DNA from: JAGLQA01 sp023135565
Lineage (GTDB): Bacteria; Acidobacteriota; Aminicenantia; UBA2199
Direction: 5' to 3'
DNA length: 46,232 nucleotides
NCBI GenBank assembly: GCA_030639305.1
Contig: DAOWCY010000031.1
Location: 1-46,232, forward strand
Every line of letters begins with the position of its first letter. Position 1 is the first letter of the stretch. Made by a program: the position numbers and the translations under genes. The notes beneath the pieces were generated by a model, which saw only the letters and a list, made by a program, of their open reading frames with translations, was not told where the DNA came from and ran no database searches. Of the stretch, positions 38,156 to 46,176 are shown one piece after another.

Positions 38156-41100
38156 ATGCTTGATATTCATAATGAATGTAAATCATTTTTCTTAATATTT
38201 AAACGCCCGCGTATATTCGTCTTTTTGCTTATTTTATTTTCTGTGTTTCGCCTGACGCCCATGGCTAAACCTGGATCCCCAAAAAGGAGTCCCGGTGATA
38301 AATTTCTAACCAATTATACTAACAGCGACTATGATCATTATCCTCAGAACTGGGCGGTTATTCAGGATTCCCGCGGTATTATTTATGTGGGCAATACGGC
38401 TGGTGTGTTGGAGTTCGATGGAGTCACGTGGCGGGTTATATACGTACCCAATTGGTATGCGCGTTCTCTTGCCATCGATGAAACCGGTAGGATTTATGTC
38501 GGAGGTTTTAATGAGATCGGGTATTTGAGCCCGGATGAAAAAAGGACACTGGGATATGTCTCCCTGGTAGATCATCTCGATGATAAACAAAAAGAATTTT
38601 CGCATGTGAGAAGTACTCATGCAACAAAAACCGGTGTGTATTTTGAGTCTGAAAAATACATTTTCCGCTGGCATGAGGGGAAGATGAAAGTTTGGCAGGC
38701 AAACCATAAATTTATCGCTTCCTTCTACTGCCATGGAGAATTTTTCGTTCAAGAGAAAGGTATCGGTCTCTTAAAAATGGAAGGCGATTCTTTACAAAAA
38801 ATACCCGGCGGCGGGGAGTTTCGTGATGTTGAAATATTTATGTTGGCCCCATACGATTCCGCAGGTAAAAAACTTCTTATCGCTACCCGGTCAAAGGGTA
38901 TGTATACCTATGATGAAGGCGCTGTGGTTCCATTCCCAACGGAAATGGATATTTATTTGAAAGAGAAAAGGTTGTACCAGGGGATTCGATTGTCATCAGG
39001 TGATTTTGCCCTGGCAACATTGCGAGGCGGTCTGGTTATCATCGATCCAGGGGGCAAATTAAAACATCTTTTCGACAGCGCCTGGGGGCTGCAAGATGAT
39101 GATGTGAAGAATGTGTTCCAGGATAAAAGCGGTAACCTGTGGCTGCCCTTGATGAACGGCATTTCCAGGATTGAATATGCATCGCCCTTCACTATTTATA
39201 GCAAGCAAACCGGTCTGAGCGGTACGGTTTTATCTGTCACAAAATATCGAAAAACATTATACGCCGGTACCAGCATTGGTTTATTCCGGCTGGCATCTAC
39301 CGGTAAGTTCCTCCCTATACGGGGTATTTCCGAAATGTGCAGGTATTTGCTCCCGGCAAAAAATTCTCTCCTGGCTGCAACGGAAGAGGGGATTTTTCAA
39401 ATAGAAGGGGGACAGGAGAAACAGGAGAATGTGCTTCATAAGGTCATCGAGCATCCCACTTCATTTTTTCTTCAGTCAAAAAAGGAAACAAACCGTATTT
39501 GGGCCGGGACACGCCGGGGATTAATTTCACTGCACTTAGATAAGAAAAAACGCCGCTGGGAATTGGAGTTGGAGTTTAAAACAATCGGTGAAGAGATTTG
39601 CTCGATTGTGGAAACCCGGGACGGCAGCTTGTGGCTGGGAACTTTAACGAAAGGTGTTATAAAAGTTGATTTCCCTACCGGCCTGGATAAGCCTATTGTG
39701 AGCCGGTATTATAAGGAACATGGCCTTCCCGGTAGTGAGGTTGATGTCTCGATGGCGGCAGGGCATGTGATGTTTGCCACGAAAAAGGGCATATTTCGTT
39801 TTGATAAAGAAAAAAAAGAATTTATCCCGGATAAGACTTTTGGTGATGAATTCGCGGATGGCTCGAGAGCTGTTTTTCGCGTAGTGGAAGGTAATAATAA
39901 GTGTACCTGGATATTTTCAAAGGGGCGTAATATCCAGGCTGTTATTCAACCGGGAGGCGCTGTAGTTCTCAACCGCAAACCTTTCTTAAGGATACCTGTC
40001 GCCACGGTGCATTCCATATATCCTGATCCCGGCAAAAAAACTGTCTGGTTTGCGGACAATCTCAATGGTCTTTATTGTTTTGATTCCACTGTTGAAAAAA
40101 ATTATAATCAAGAATTTACCGCCCTTATCAGGAAGGTAAAATTGATTAACCGGGAGTTTTTAATTTTTGACGGGTATCGCGTGAAGAAAAACAAAATTAT
40201 TAATGCGGATAATATCTATCCTATTATTAAGTATGAAGACAGGAATATTCGTTTTCAATTTGCCGCCCCATTTTTCGAGGATGAGGCAGCCACCGGATTC
40301 CAGGTTTTATTGGAAGGTTACGATGAAGATTGGTCGAAATGGTCGCCGGAAACCCAAAAAGACTACACCAATCTCGATGCCCGGGATTATATTTTCCGGG
40401 TGAGGGCAAAAAATGTCTATGGCAATATCAGCCGGGAAGATACTTTCGACTTTAAAGTACTGCCGCCCTGGTTCCAGACGTGGTGGGCTTATTCGATTTA
40501 TACGCTGGCCGGGATTTTCCTGGTATTTTTTATTGTCCGGTGGTATTCAGGGAGACTGCGGCGGGAAAAAGAGAAATTAGAATTAGTAGTGAAAGAACGC
40601 ACAAAAGAGATCGGGGAAAAGAATATCCAGTTGGAAGGGCAGACGACGCAGTTAAAAGAACAGTCGGAAAAGCTCAAAGAGATGGATACCATGAAATCCC
40701 GCTTCTTTGCCAATATTTCTCATGAGTTCCGCACGCCGCTGACGTTGATTTTGGGGCCTTTGGAACAAATGATAGACGCCTGCCCGGAAAACGAAGCGGA
40801 AAGGAAAAGAAAACTCACTTTGATTTTTCGTAATGCCCAGCGGCTGCTGCGTTTGATCAACCAACTGCTGGAACTGTCGAAATTAGACAGCGGCAGGATG
40901 AAATTACATGCCTGCGAAACCGATATTATTACTTTTATAAAAGGCATCGTGGATTCTTTCCGGGTGCTCACCCAGCAGAAAGAGTTGGAATTGGTGTTTT
41001 CCGGTGAGCCGGGAGAAAATGAAACCGCCGAAGAAATCGATCTTTATATAGACCCCCGGAAAATGGAAGACATTATGTCCAACTTGTTGGTCAATGCGGT

Positions 41101-42415
41101 CAAGTTCACCCCGCCGGGGGGCCAGGTGCGCGTGACGGTAAAGCAGCATCCGCCGGGAAGCGACTTTGACTCTGTGCCATACCCGGAAACAGAAAATAAT
41201 AATCAAAAGTTTTTCGGGGGGTCCAGGGGGGCGGCTTTTCAAAAAAGCCCCCCTGGTCGCCGAAGGCAAGAAGGTTTTGTCGAAATATCGGTATGCGATA
41301 CCGGGCCGGGGATTCCCGGTGAGCAATTGGGTTTTGTTTTTGACCGTTTTTATCAAGCGGACAGCACTTTTGAGTTTCATGAAAAGGGAACGGGTATCGG
41401 TCTGGCTCTTTGCAAAGAGTTGGTGGAACTGCATCACGGCGTTATCGAAGCAGCGAACCGGGAAGAAGGCGGCAGCCGGTTTACTGTCCGGCTGCCTGTA
41501 GGCAGCGCTCATTTAGCAGCCGGGGAAATCGTCGAGCCGGGTGAGGCGCGATCTATTGCCTCCGGCGGTGAGGGGGGCTTTTTTGAAAAATTGCCCCCCT
41601 CAACCCCCCAAAAAACTTTTGATAATTTTACAAGCGCAGCGTCCGACCGGGAAACAAAAGAGATTATCCTGGTGGTTGAAGACAGCGCGGAGATGCGGGA
41701 CTACATCCGCGGCGAACTCGAACCGGCTTACACGGTGATAGAGGCCGAGGATGGCCGCCGGGGTATCGAAAAAGCCCGGGAAACGATTCCTGATCTCATC
41801 ATCAGCGACGTCATGATGCCCGAAGTAGACGGTTACGAACTGTGCCGCACTCTAAAAACCGGCGTCGAAACCAGCCACATCCCCGTCATTCTTTTAACGG
41901 CCAAAGCCTCGGACGAAAGCGTGGTGACGGGCCTGGAAACCGGGGCCGACGACTATGTCACCAAACCTTTCAAAACCAAAATACTGCTGGCCCGCATCAA
42001 AAACCTCATCGACATCCGCGCCCAGTTGCAAAAAAACATCAACCGGGAAATGACCTTACAGCCGGTCAAAACCACGGTTTCCAAATTAGACCGGGAGTTT
42101 CTCAAAAATTTAAACGACGTTATCAACAAGAATCTGGCGGATGAAGATTTTAACGTAGAGAAATTATCCAAAAAATTATATATGGGCCGCACCAGCCTGT
42201 ACCGGAAAGTGCTGGCTTTAACCGGTTTCACGCCAACGGAATTTATTCGCACGTACCGTCTCAAACGGGGCGCGGAACTGTTGAAGCAGGGTTCTATTTC
42301 TGTGTTGGAAGTGGCTTTTGAAGTAGGATTTAGCGACTCTTCTTATTTTTCCAAATGTTTTAAGGAGAAGTTCCACCAACTGCCCTCCGATTATCGAGGA
42401 AGCGAACAGGAGTAA
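38156..42415 (+). CDS. hybrid two-component system (propeller sensor, kinase, receiver, AraC) with two repeat insertions
   Basis: A 1419-residue one-protein two-component system. Signal/anchor helix about 17-33; periplasmic propeller repeats (about 55-690, e.g. NVFQDKSGNLWLPLMNGISR); Y_Y_Y domain (about 690-770); membrane helix about 776-797; coiled coil; HisKA with phospho-acceptor His856 in NISHEFRTPLT; HATPase with DTGPGIP and GTGIGLALCKELVE; receiver with Asp1218 in ISDVMMPE; AraC-type HTH about 1310-1415. Two 21-22-residue segments are palindromic repeats read in frame: about 1017-1038 in a loop between ATPase strands (VRVTVK and GFVEISV), and 1135-1155 in the ATPase-receiver linker. It probably controls adjacent genes in response to an extracellular polymer. 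Confidence 0.93.
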   Translation: MLDIHNECKSFFLIFKRPRIFVFLLILFSVFRLTPMAKPGSPKRSPGDKFLTNYTNSDYDHYPQNWAVIQDSRGIIYVGNTAGVLEFDGVTWRVIYVPNWYARSLAIDETGRIYVGGFNEIGYLSPDEKRTLGYVSLVDHLDDKQKEFSHVRSTHATKTGVYFESEKYIFRWHEGKMKVWQANHKFIASFYCHGEFFVQEKGIGLLKMEGDSLQKIPGGGEFRDVEIFMLAPYDSAGKKLLIATRSKGMYTYDEGAVVPFPTEMDIYLKEKRLYQGIRLSSGDFALATLRGGLVIIDPGGKLKHLFDSAWGLQDDDVKNVFQDKSGNLWLPLMNGISRIEYASPFTIYSKQTGLSGTVLSVTKYRKTLYAGTSIGLFRLASTGKFLPIRGISEMCRYLLPAKNSLLAATEEGIFQIEGGQEKQENVLHKVIEHPTSFFLQSKKETNRIWAGTRRGLISLHLDKKKRRWELELEFKTIGEEICSIVETRDGSLWLGTLTKGVIKVDFPTGLDKPIVSRYYKEHGLPGSEVDVSMAAGHVMFATKKGIFRFDKEKKEFIPDKTFGDEFADGSRAVFRVVEGNNKCTWIFSKGRNIQAVIQPGGAVVLNRKPFLRIPVATVHSIYPDPGKKTVWFADNLNGLYCFDSTVEKNYNQEFTALIRKVKLINREFLIFDGYRVKKNKIINADNIYPIIKYEDRNIRFQFAAPFFEDEAATGFQVLLEGYDEDWSKWSPETQKDYTNLDARDYIFRVRAKNVYGNISREDTFDFKVLPPWFQTWWAYSIYTLAGIFLVFFIVRWYSGRLRREKEKLELVVKERTKEIGEKNIQLEGQTTQLKEQSEKLKEMDTMKSRFFANISHEFRTPLTLILGPLEQMIDACPENEAERKRKLTLIFRNAQRLLRLINQLLELSKLDSGRMKLHACETDIITFIKGIVDSFRVLTQQKELELVFSGEPGENETAEEIDLYIDPRKMEDIMSNLLVNAVKFTPPGGQVRVTVKQHPPGSDFDSVPYPETENNNQKFFGGSRGAAFQKSPPGRRRQEGFVEISVCDTGPGIPGEQLGFVFDRFYQADSTFEFHEKGTGIGLALCKELVELHHGVIEAANREEGGSRFTVRLPVGSAHLAAGEIVEPGEARSIASGGEGGFFEKLPPSTPQKTFDNFTSAASDRETKEIILVVEDSAEMRDYIRGELEPAYTVIEAEDGRRGIEKARETIPDLIISDVMMPEVDGYELCRTLKTGVETSHIPVILLTAKASDESVVTGLETGADDYVTKPFKTKILLARIKNLIDIRAQLQKNINREMTLQPVKTTVSKLDREFLKNLNDVINKNLADEDFNVEKLSKKLYMGRTSLYRKVLALTGFTPTEFIRTYRLKRGAELLKQGSISVLEVAFEVGFSDSSYFSKCFKEKFHQLPSDYRGSEQE
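41205..41268 (+). repeat. 64-bp palindromic element B1 inside the sensor kinase gene
   Basis: 62/64 identical to the intergenic copy 19853-19916. Read in frame it encodes KFFGGSRGAAFQKSPPGRRR between two beta-strands of the HATPase domain. There is no stop and no frame disturbance. Confidence 0.9.
41558..41620 (-). repeat. 63-bp palindromic element B2 inside the sensor kinase gene
   Basis: Reverse complement is 62/63 identical to 35194-35256. It spans exactly 21 codons starting on a codon boundary, encoding ASGGEGGFFEKLPPSTPQKT plus F, in the linker before the receiver domain. Orientation is opposite to 41205-41268. Confidence 0.9.
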
Positions 42416-42463
42416 TTATAGTAACGTATAATAAAAAATTTAATAAATATTAGGAGGTGTATC

Positions 42464-42952
42464 ATGGGTTTTAGAGTGTCTAGTAAGTTTAGAATATTTA
42501 GCAATAGGAAAGTATTTTGCAGTTATATTAACTCTGAAGGAGAATCCGTAACAGAGCCAATCAAGCGAAGACCCAGTCAACATATCGCAAAAAAAATAAC
42601 TGTCTACGTCGAAAATGCAAGAGGCGTCAAGGAGCATCTAAAAACCGTAGAAATCGGCAGCTCCGGTTTTAAATGGAGACCTCAGAGAAGGCTCCATAAT
42701 TGTGGCATTGTTTTTACCGGGGGTTCTCAAAGTGCATTGAACGATTTAAAAGTAAAAAATTCTCCTTCTGAAAATAACTATGAATTAGCGTTTAAATGGG
42801 AGTACACTCAAGATTCCACCAGAGGATCAGGAGTTTATTTTAATGCCCAATATAGGAAGGGCGATAAAGAGTTAGATATTCAAGCAGAATTAATAGTTTT
42901 GGAAAGCGGAAACGCCCCTGCTGATGTTAATGTAACAATAGGGCCGAATTGA
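42464..42952 (+). CDS. unrecognised protein, one-module member of a tandem family
   Basis: A 162-residue protein of no family I recognise. It has a short N-terminal strand region (VSSKFRIFSNRKVFCSYI), then one module: LKTVEIGSSGFKWRPQ, HNCGIVFTGGSQSALNDLKV, FKWEYTQDSTRGSGVYFNAQ, ending NVTIGPN. It lacks signal peptide or membrane helix and looks all-beta. The next gene is a two-module paralogue ending in the same NVTIGPN. AGGAGGTG precedes ATG 42464. It lies 48 bases after the hybrid two-component gene, which may regulate it. Confidence 0.7.
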   Translation: MGFRVSSKFRIFSNRKVFCSYINSEGESVTEPIKRRPSQHIAKKITVYVENARGVKEHLKTVEIGSSGFKWRPQRRLHNCGIVFTGGSQSALNDLKVKNSPSENNYELAFKWEYTQDSTRGSGVYFNAQYRKGDKELDIQAELIVLESGNAPADVNVTIGPN

Positions 42953-43043
42953 ACGTTCTCATTTCCTTGAGTATCGAGCAGTCGAAAAGGTGTAATGGCA
43001 GCAAGCTATAATATAAATTTATAAAAATATCAGGAGGTGTATT

Positions 43044-43865
43044 GTGAAGTTAACAGTGTTTAATGATTTTAGGAACTTTTTTGTTCCCAAAAAAGTATAT
43101 TGTTCTCCAATTGGTCGTATTAAAGATGCCGATTATGTCAAACAAAAAAGAAGAAAGGATTTTTGGGGGGGTGAAATAATCTTCATTGGGGAAAAACGGA
43201 CCCCTATCTCTGGGGTAACCACCTTTGACAAAGAGCATATGAAAACAGTAAAAATCGACTATTTTGGTTTCGAATGGCCTCCTAAGCCCTCCTCTTCAGG
43301 ATCGGAAGAGCGCCATTTTTGTGGAATTTCTTTGATTGGCAATTCTAACAGGAGATTAAATGATTGCGACATTAACTTCAACAAGGGAGAGAAACTTTTA
43401 ACATGGCAATATCAAAAAACTTCCACGAGATTATCTTGGGCTGTTTCCGATGTCAGCTATATAGACGGATATAGAAGGTCAGACCTAAAAACACAATTAT
43501 TTGTGGACAGTTCAATCGGCATCAAAAAAAAGAAAGGTGTAATAGATTATCTTAAAAGCTTGGGAATAGGTGATTTAGGTTTAAAATGGAAACCCCTGGA
43601 GATTCCCCACATCTGTGGAATTTCGTTTATTGGCAGTTATTATGGTACTTTGAATCCATTAGTAATTGAGGAAGCACCAGTACCTGACAGTAATGCCACC
43701 AGGTTAACTTTAAAATGGAGGAATGGAATTCCCACGCCTGACGTAGATGTATCAGGACTTGCTTTTAATGCCAGCTATAAAAGCAAGTCTTTATACCTCC
43801 AAACAAAAAAAATTGGTCTTGTATGTTCCCCTGATAATGTTAATGTGACTATCGGACCGAATTGA
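43044..43865 (+). CDS. unrecognised protein, two-module paralogue
   Basis: A 273-residue protein with GTG start 43044 and AGGAGGTG five bases upstream. Two modules (about 66-155 and 165-273) repeat the pattern of the preceding gene: MKTVKIDYFGFEWPPK...HFCGISLIGNSNRRLND and LKSLGIGDLGLKWKPL...HICGISFIGSYYGTLN. The shared core is G-[FL]-[KE]-W-x-P ... [HN]-x-C-G-I-x-[FL]-x-G. The N-terminal KKVYCSPI parallels RKVFCSYI and both proteins end NVTIGPN. The DNA is AT-richer than neighbours. Function unknown; tandem duplication and module gain are evident. Confidence 0.7.
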   Translation: MKLTVFNDFRNFFVPKKVYCSPIGRIKDADYVKQKRRKDFWGGEIIFIGEKRTPISGVTTFDKEHMKTVKIDYFGFEWPPKPSSSGSEERHFCGISLIGNSNRRLNDCDINFNKGEKLLTWQYQKTSTRLSWAVSDVSYIDGYRRSDLKTQLFVDSSIGIKKKKGVIDYLKSLGIGDLGLKWKPLEIPHICGISFIGSYYGTLNPLVIEEAPVPDSNATRLTLKWRNGIPTPDVDVSGLAFNASYKSKSLYLQTKKIGLVCSPDNVNVTIGPN

Positions 43866-44173
43866 TCTTTTTTATTCTTTGAGCAGCGATCAGTAGTGCG
43901 GCCGGTCTATCTGAAGCCGGCCAAGTTTAATGGCAGAGGGACTCGTTTGCTTTAAAATATTGCGTTTTTAAATCTGCGTAATCTTGGCAAAAAATTGGAC
44001 TGTCCCCTTTTTTTCTCTTTTTTTACTAAAAACTCTTTTTTTAAATCCGTGTCATCTGCGAAATCTGTGGTTTGCTTTTGGCTGCGGCCTATAGCTGCGA
44101 TAGGCGCTCTGCAGCTAATTTAGACCTTTAGCAAAAAGTGTGCCAAAAGGCCGCATTATTAATTTTTAACCCA

Positions 44174-44257
44174 TTTTGGAACGAAATTACTATACCTGGA
44201 ACATTTGTTGCATACCCCTACCTTTTTTGGAACGATTTTCCTTTTATTTTGGAACGA
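44174..44257 (+). promoter_or_regulatory. three TTTTGGAACGA direct repeats
   Basis: Identical 11-mers at 44174-44184, 44225-44235 and 44247-44257, plus a degenerate CCTGGAACATT at 44196. GGAAC resembles the -35 element of many ECF sigma factors; alternatively these are regulator sites controlling the locus downstream. Confidence 0.45.
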
Positions 44258-44394
44258 CATTCACGGCTTGCAAAACCTTTTTACACTATCATGTGGGTGT
44301 TCGGTTCGACGAGGAAATAAACCGGTCGAACGGGACCGCCACCTTGCGCAAGGGCGAGTAGAGAGTAAGTGGAAGGGTTTTGAAAGTTTTACCC

Positions 44395-44440
44395 GGGAAA
44401 AACTTTTTAGCGGACGGCGTCCGCATTCTATAAGGGGCCT
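44395..44440. repeat. palindromic repeat fragment
   Basis: AAAAACTTTTTAGCGGACGGCGTCCGCATTCTATAAGG, with a GCGGAC/GTCCGC stem, is a short version of the modules at 30330-30395 and 3243. Confidence 0.5.
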
Positions 44441-44483
44441 GGGAATTTCAAATCCTCCCAGGTTGAGTAAAAAGGAGATTCAA

Positions 44484-44708
44484 ATGACCAATTTAAAAAA
44501 AGAAAATGTAAAAAAATGTTTTTCCCTTTTAAGGGAGTATTTAGATGAGACTTCCGGGAATGAGAGAAAAGGGGGGGCCATCCTGGCGCTCGATCAATTG
44601 CAAGAAATTACCGCCGGGGTAGACTCCGGCAGATTTTCCGATACCGGCGGGAGTACCGGAAATTATGCTTGTATCGGCAAACCCCTGGTTCCCGTCAGCT
44701 TGAAATAA
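44484..44708 (+). CDS. putative RiPP precursor peptide
   Basis: A 74-residue peptide encoded just upstream of a radical SAM/SPASM maturase. The N-terminal half is a charged amphipathic leader (KKENVKKCFSLLREYLDETS) continuing to LDQLQEITAGVD. The C-terminal half is small-residue rich (GRFSDTGGSTGNYACIGKPL then VPVSLK), as expected for a core, with cysteines at 12 and 63. AAGGAG precedes ATG 44484. No precursor family was matched from memory. A strong hairpin separates it from the maturase, a common arrangement that keeps precursor expression above enzyme expression. Modification type cannot be predicted. Confidence 0.65.
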   Translation: MTNLKKENVKKCFSLLREYLDETSGNERKGGAILALDQLQEITAGVDSGRFSDTGGSTGNYACIGKPLVPVSLK

Positions 44709-44714
44709 CGTTAA

Positions 44715-44749
44715 ACGCGGGGAGGCCCCTGGTGTGGGCCTCCCCGTGT
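44715..44749 (+). terminator. strong hairpin between precursor and maturase (attenuator)
   Basis: GGGGAGGCCC (44719-44728) pairs perfectly with GGGCCTCCCC (44736-44745) around a 7-base loop; four further pairs (one G-T) extend the stem. The following GTATTTGAGATTATCTTATTTTA has no pure U-run, so partial read-through to the maturase is expected. Confidence 0.7.
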
Positions 44750-44789
44750 GTATTTGAGATTATCTTATTTTATCTTTTAGGAGGAAAGA

Positions 44790-46031
44790 ATGAAGATAAA
44801 TAACCTGACATTTATTGTTACCGACGATTGTAATTTTAACTGTTCCTACTGCTTTCAAAAGAAAGAAAAAAAAACCATCAGTTCTAATGTAATCGACACA
44901 GCAGTGGATTTTTTCTATCCTTTTTTAGAAAGCAAAGATAGAATTCACATCGGTTTTTATGGCGGAGAACCGCTGCTGGCTTTTGAACAAATTAAACATG
45001 CTGTGCAGCGGCTGCAGGAAAAAAACAGCGGAGAAAACAAAAAAATAGGTTTCTCATTAACTACTAACGGCAGTTTGTTAACAGGGGAGATGCTGGATTT
45101 TTTTAACCGGAACCGTTTTTCCCTGATGTTGAGTTTCGACGGCCTCAGCCAGGATGTAAGCAGGAAGCAGGGAACTTTTAGAAAAATAGCGCCGCTGCTG
45201 AGCCAAATCCGCGCTTATCCGGGAATAGATTTCGAGATCAACAGTGTGTTTTCGCCGCGCACTATTTCGAAGTTTTTCGATTCCCTGCGCTTTATTATCG
45301 ATTTAAATTTTTTTTCTGCCTTCGGCGAGCAGGGGGCGCTTTTTGAGGAAACTGCCCCAAAGCGGGAGACGCAGTGCGTCTATCCCAATTTCCCACCTTA
45401 TTTTGTGGAAAATTCCCCCGCAAAAACTTTTGATTATAGTCTTTTTCTTAAATCCTCAGCGTCAGCGCCGGGGCTTAACTTCGACCTTGCCGGCGGCGAA
45501 GAGTGGCAGCCTCAGCACATAAATACTCTCAAAGAAGAGTTGGCAAAGTTGGTGGATTTCTTAGTGTTGTATCATAAAGAAACGGGAAAAATCCCGGTGA
45601 AGAATTTCCAGGGTTATACGCCCGGTCCCGGCCCCGGCATATTCCGCTGCAGCGCCGGGAGAGACCATATGGCAGTAACCCCCGGCGGAGATGTTTGGGG
45701 CTGTTTTCTTTTCCACGACTTTTTCAAAAGCAGGCAGGAGAGTCCCCAACACCGGGATTTTTATTTCGGTACGCTGGCTGATTTTGCCGCCCATCATAAG
45801 ACAAGATACCCCGAAATTTTGGAAAATTACGCCGATTTGCGACAGGATTTTTTCTCCGTAGAAGGTGATTGCTGTTTTCTTTGTCCCGATGTGCGCAAGT
45901 GTATGGTTTGCCCGGTTAGCGCTGCTTATGCTTCCGGGTCTTTAGGAAAAGTTTCCTGTGGTTTGTGCAGTTTGAACAAAATCCAGATGCAAGCTCGCGA
46001 AACTTTCCATCAAAGAATTAAGAATTCTTAG
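44790..46031 (+). CDS. radical SAM/SPASM peptide maturase with in-frame repeat insertion
   Basis: A 413-residue radical SAM enzyme. The SAM cluster is Cys14-x3-Cys18-x2-Cys21 (CNFNCSYC); GFYGGEPLLAF is the SAM-binding GGEP motif. The C-terminal SPASM-type region carries FRCSAGRDHMAVTPGGDVWG and a cysteine-rich end (Cys361, 362, 365, 371, 374, 390, 393) for auxiliary 4Fe-4S clusters. Residues about 193-210 (ETQCVYPNFPPYFVENSP) are the translation of a palindromic repeat, lying between the SAM barrel and the later helix; the frame stays open. AGGAGG precedes ATG 44790. By position it modifies the 74-residue peptide. Confidence 0.88.
   Translation: MKINNLTFIVTDDCNFNCSYCFQKKEKKTISSNVIDTAVDFFYPFLESKDRIHIGFYGGEPLLAFEQIKHAVQRLQEKNSGENKKIGFSLTTNGSLLTGEMLDFFNRNRFSLMLSFDGLSQDVSRKQGTFRKIAPLLSQIRAYPGIDFEINSVFSPRTISKFFDSLRFIIDLNFFSAFGEQGALFEETAPKRETQCVYPNFPPYFVENSPAKTFDYSLFLKSSASAPGLNFDLAGGEEWQPQHINTLKEELAKLVDFLVLYHKETGKIPVKNFQGYTPGPGPGIFRCSAGRDHMAVTPGGDVWGCFLFHDFFKSRQESPQHRDFYFGTLADFAAHHKTRYPEILENYADLRQDFFSVEGDCCFLCPDVRKCMVCPVSAAYASGSLGKVSCGLCSLNKIQMQARETFHQRIKNS
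45368..45419 (-). repeat. element C inside the radical SAM gene
   Basis: Reverse complement matches the intergenic copy 35268-35319 at 48 of 52 positions. It contains GACGCAGTGCGTC and the AATTT(T/C)CCAC...GTGGAAAATT stem. The following GCAAAAACTTTTGATTATA is the usual border sequence of these repeats. Confidence 0.85.
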
Positions 46032-46176
46032 AGTCTTTTATGAGACTAACACACCCCGCTTCCTCATTCTTCGTACCTCAGAATTCGGAAACACCCCTCT
46101 CGTATTTGTGCCAAATGGCGACCCTTAAAATTACACAACAGGCTAAGCTTGTTAAAAAAAATTTAAGGAGTAAAAG

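Larger units (their letters stand above)
43866..44483. other. 618-base gap upstream of the peptide/maturase locus
   Basis: No credible gene. GGCCGG/CCGGCC (43900-43905 with 43917-43922) may terminate the preceding gene. GGACTGTCCCCTTTTTTT at 43997 resembles the RAYT-flank motif. AAATCTGCGTAATCTTGG and AAATCCGTGTCATCTGCG-type phrases lie at 43970-44070. Three TTTTGGAACGA repeats follow (44174, 44225, 44247), then an inverted GTTCGAC/GTCGAAC pair (44304-44331) and a repeat fragment at 44395-44440. Confidence 0.5.

Noticed and set aside
44138..44470. Overlapping short frames upstream of the precursor
   Set aside because: They translate the TTTTGGAACGA repeat region; composition is not protein-like and no start signal fits.
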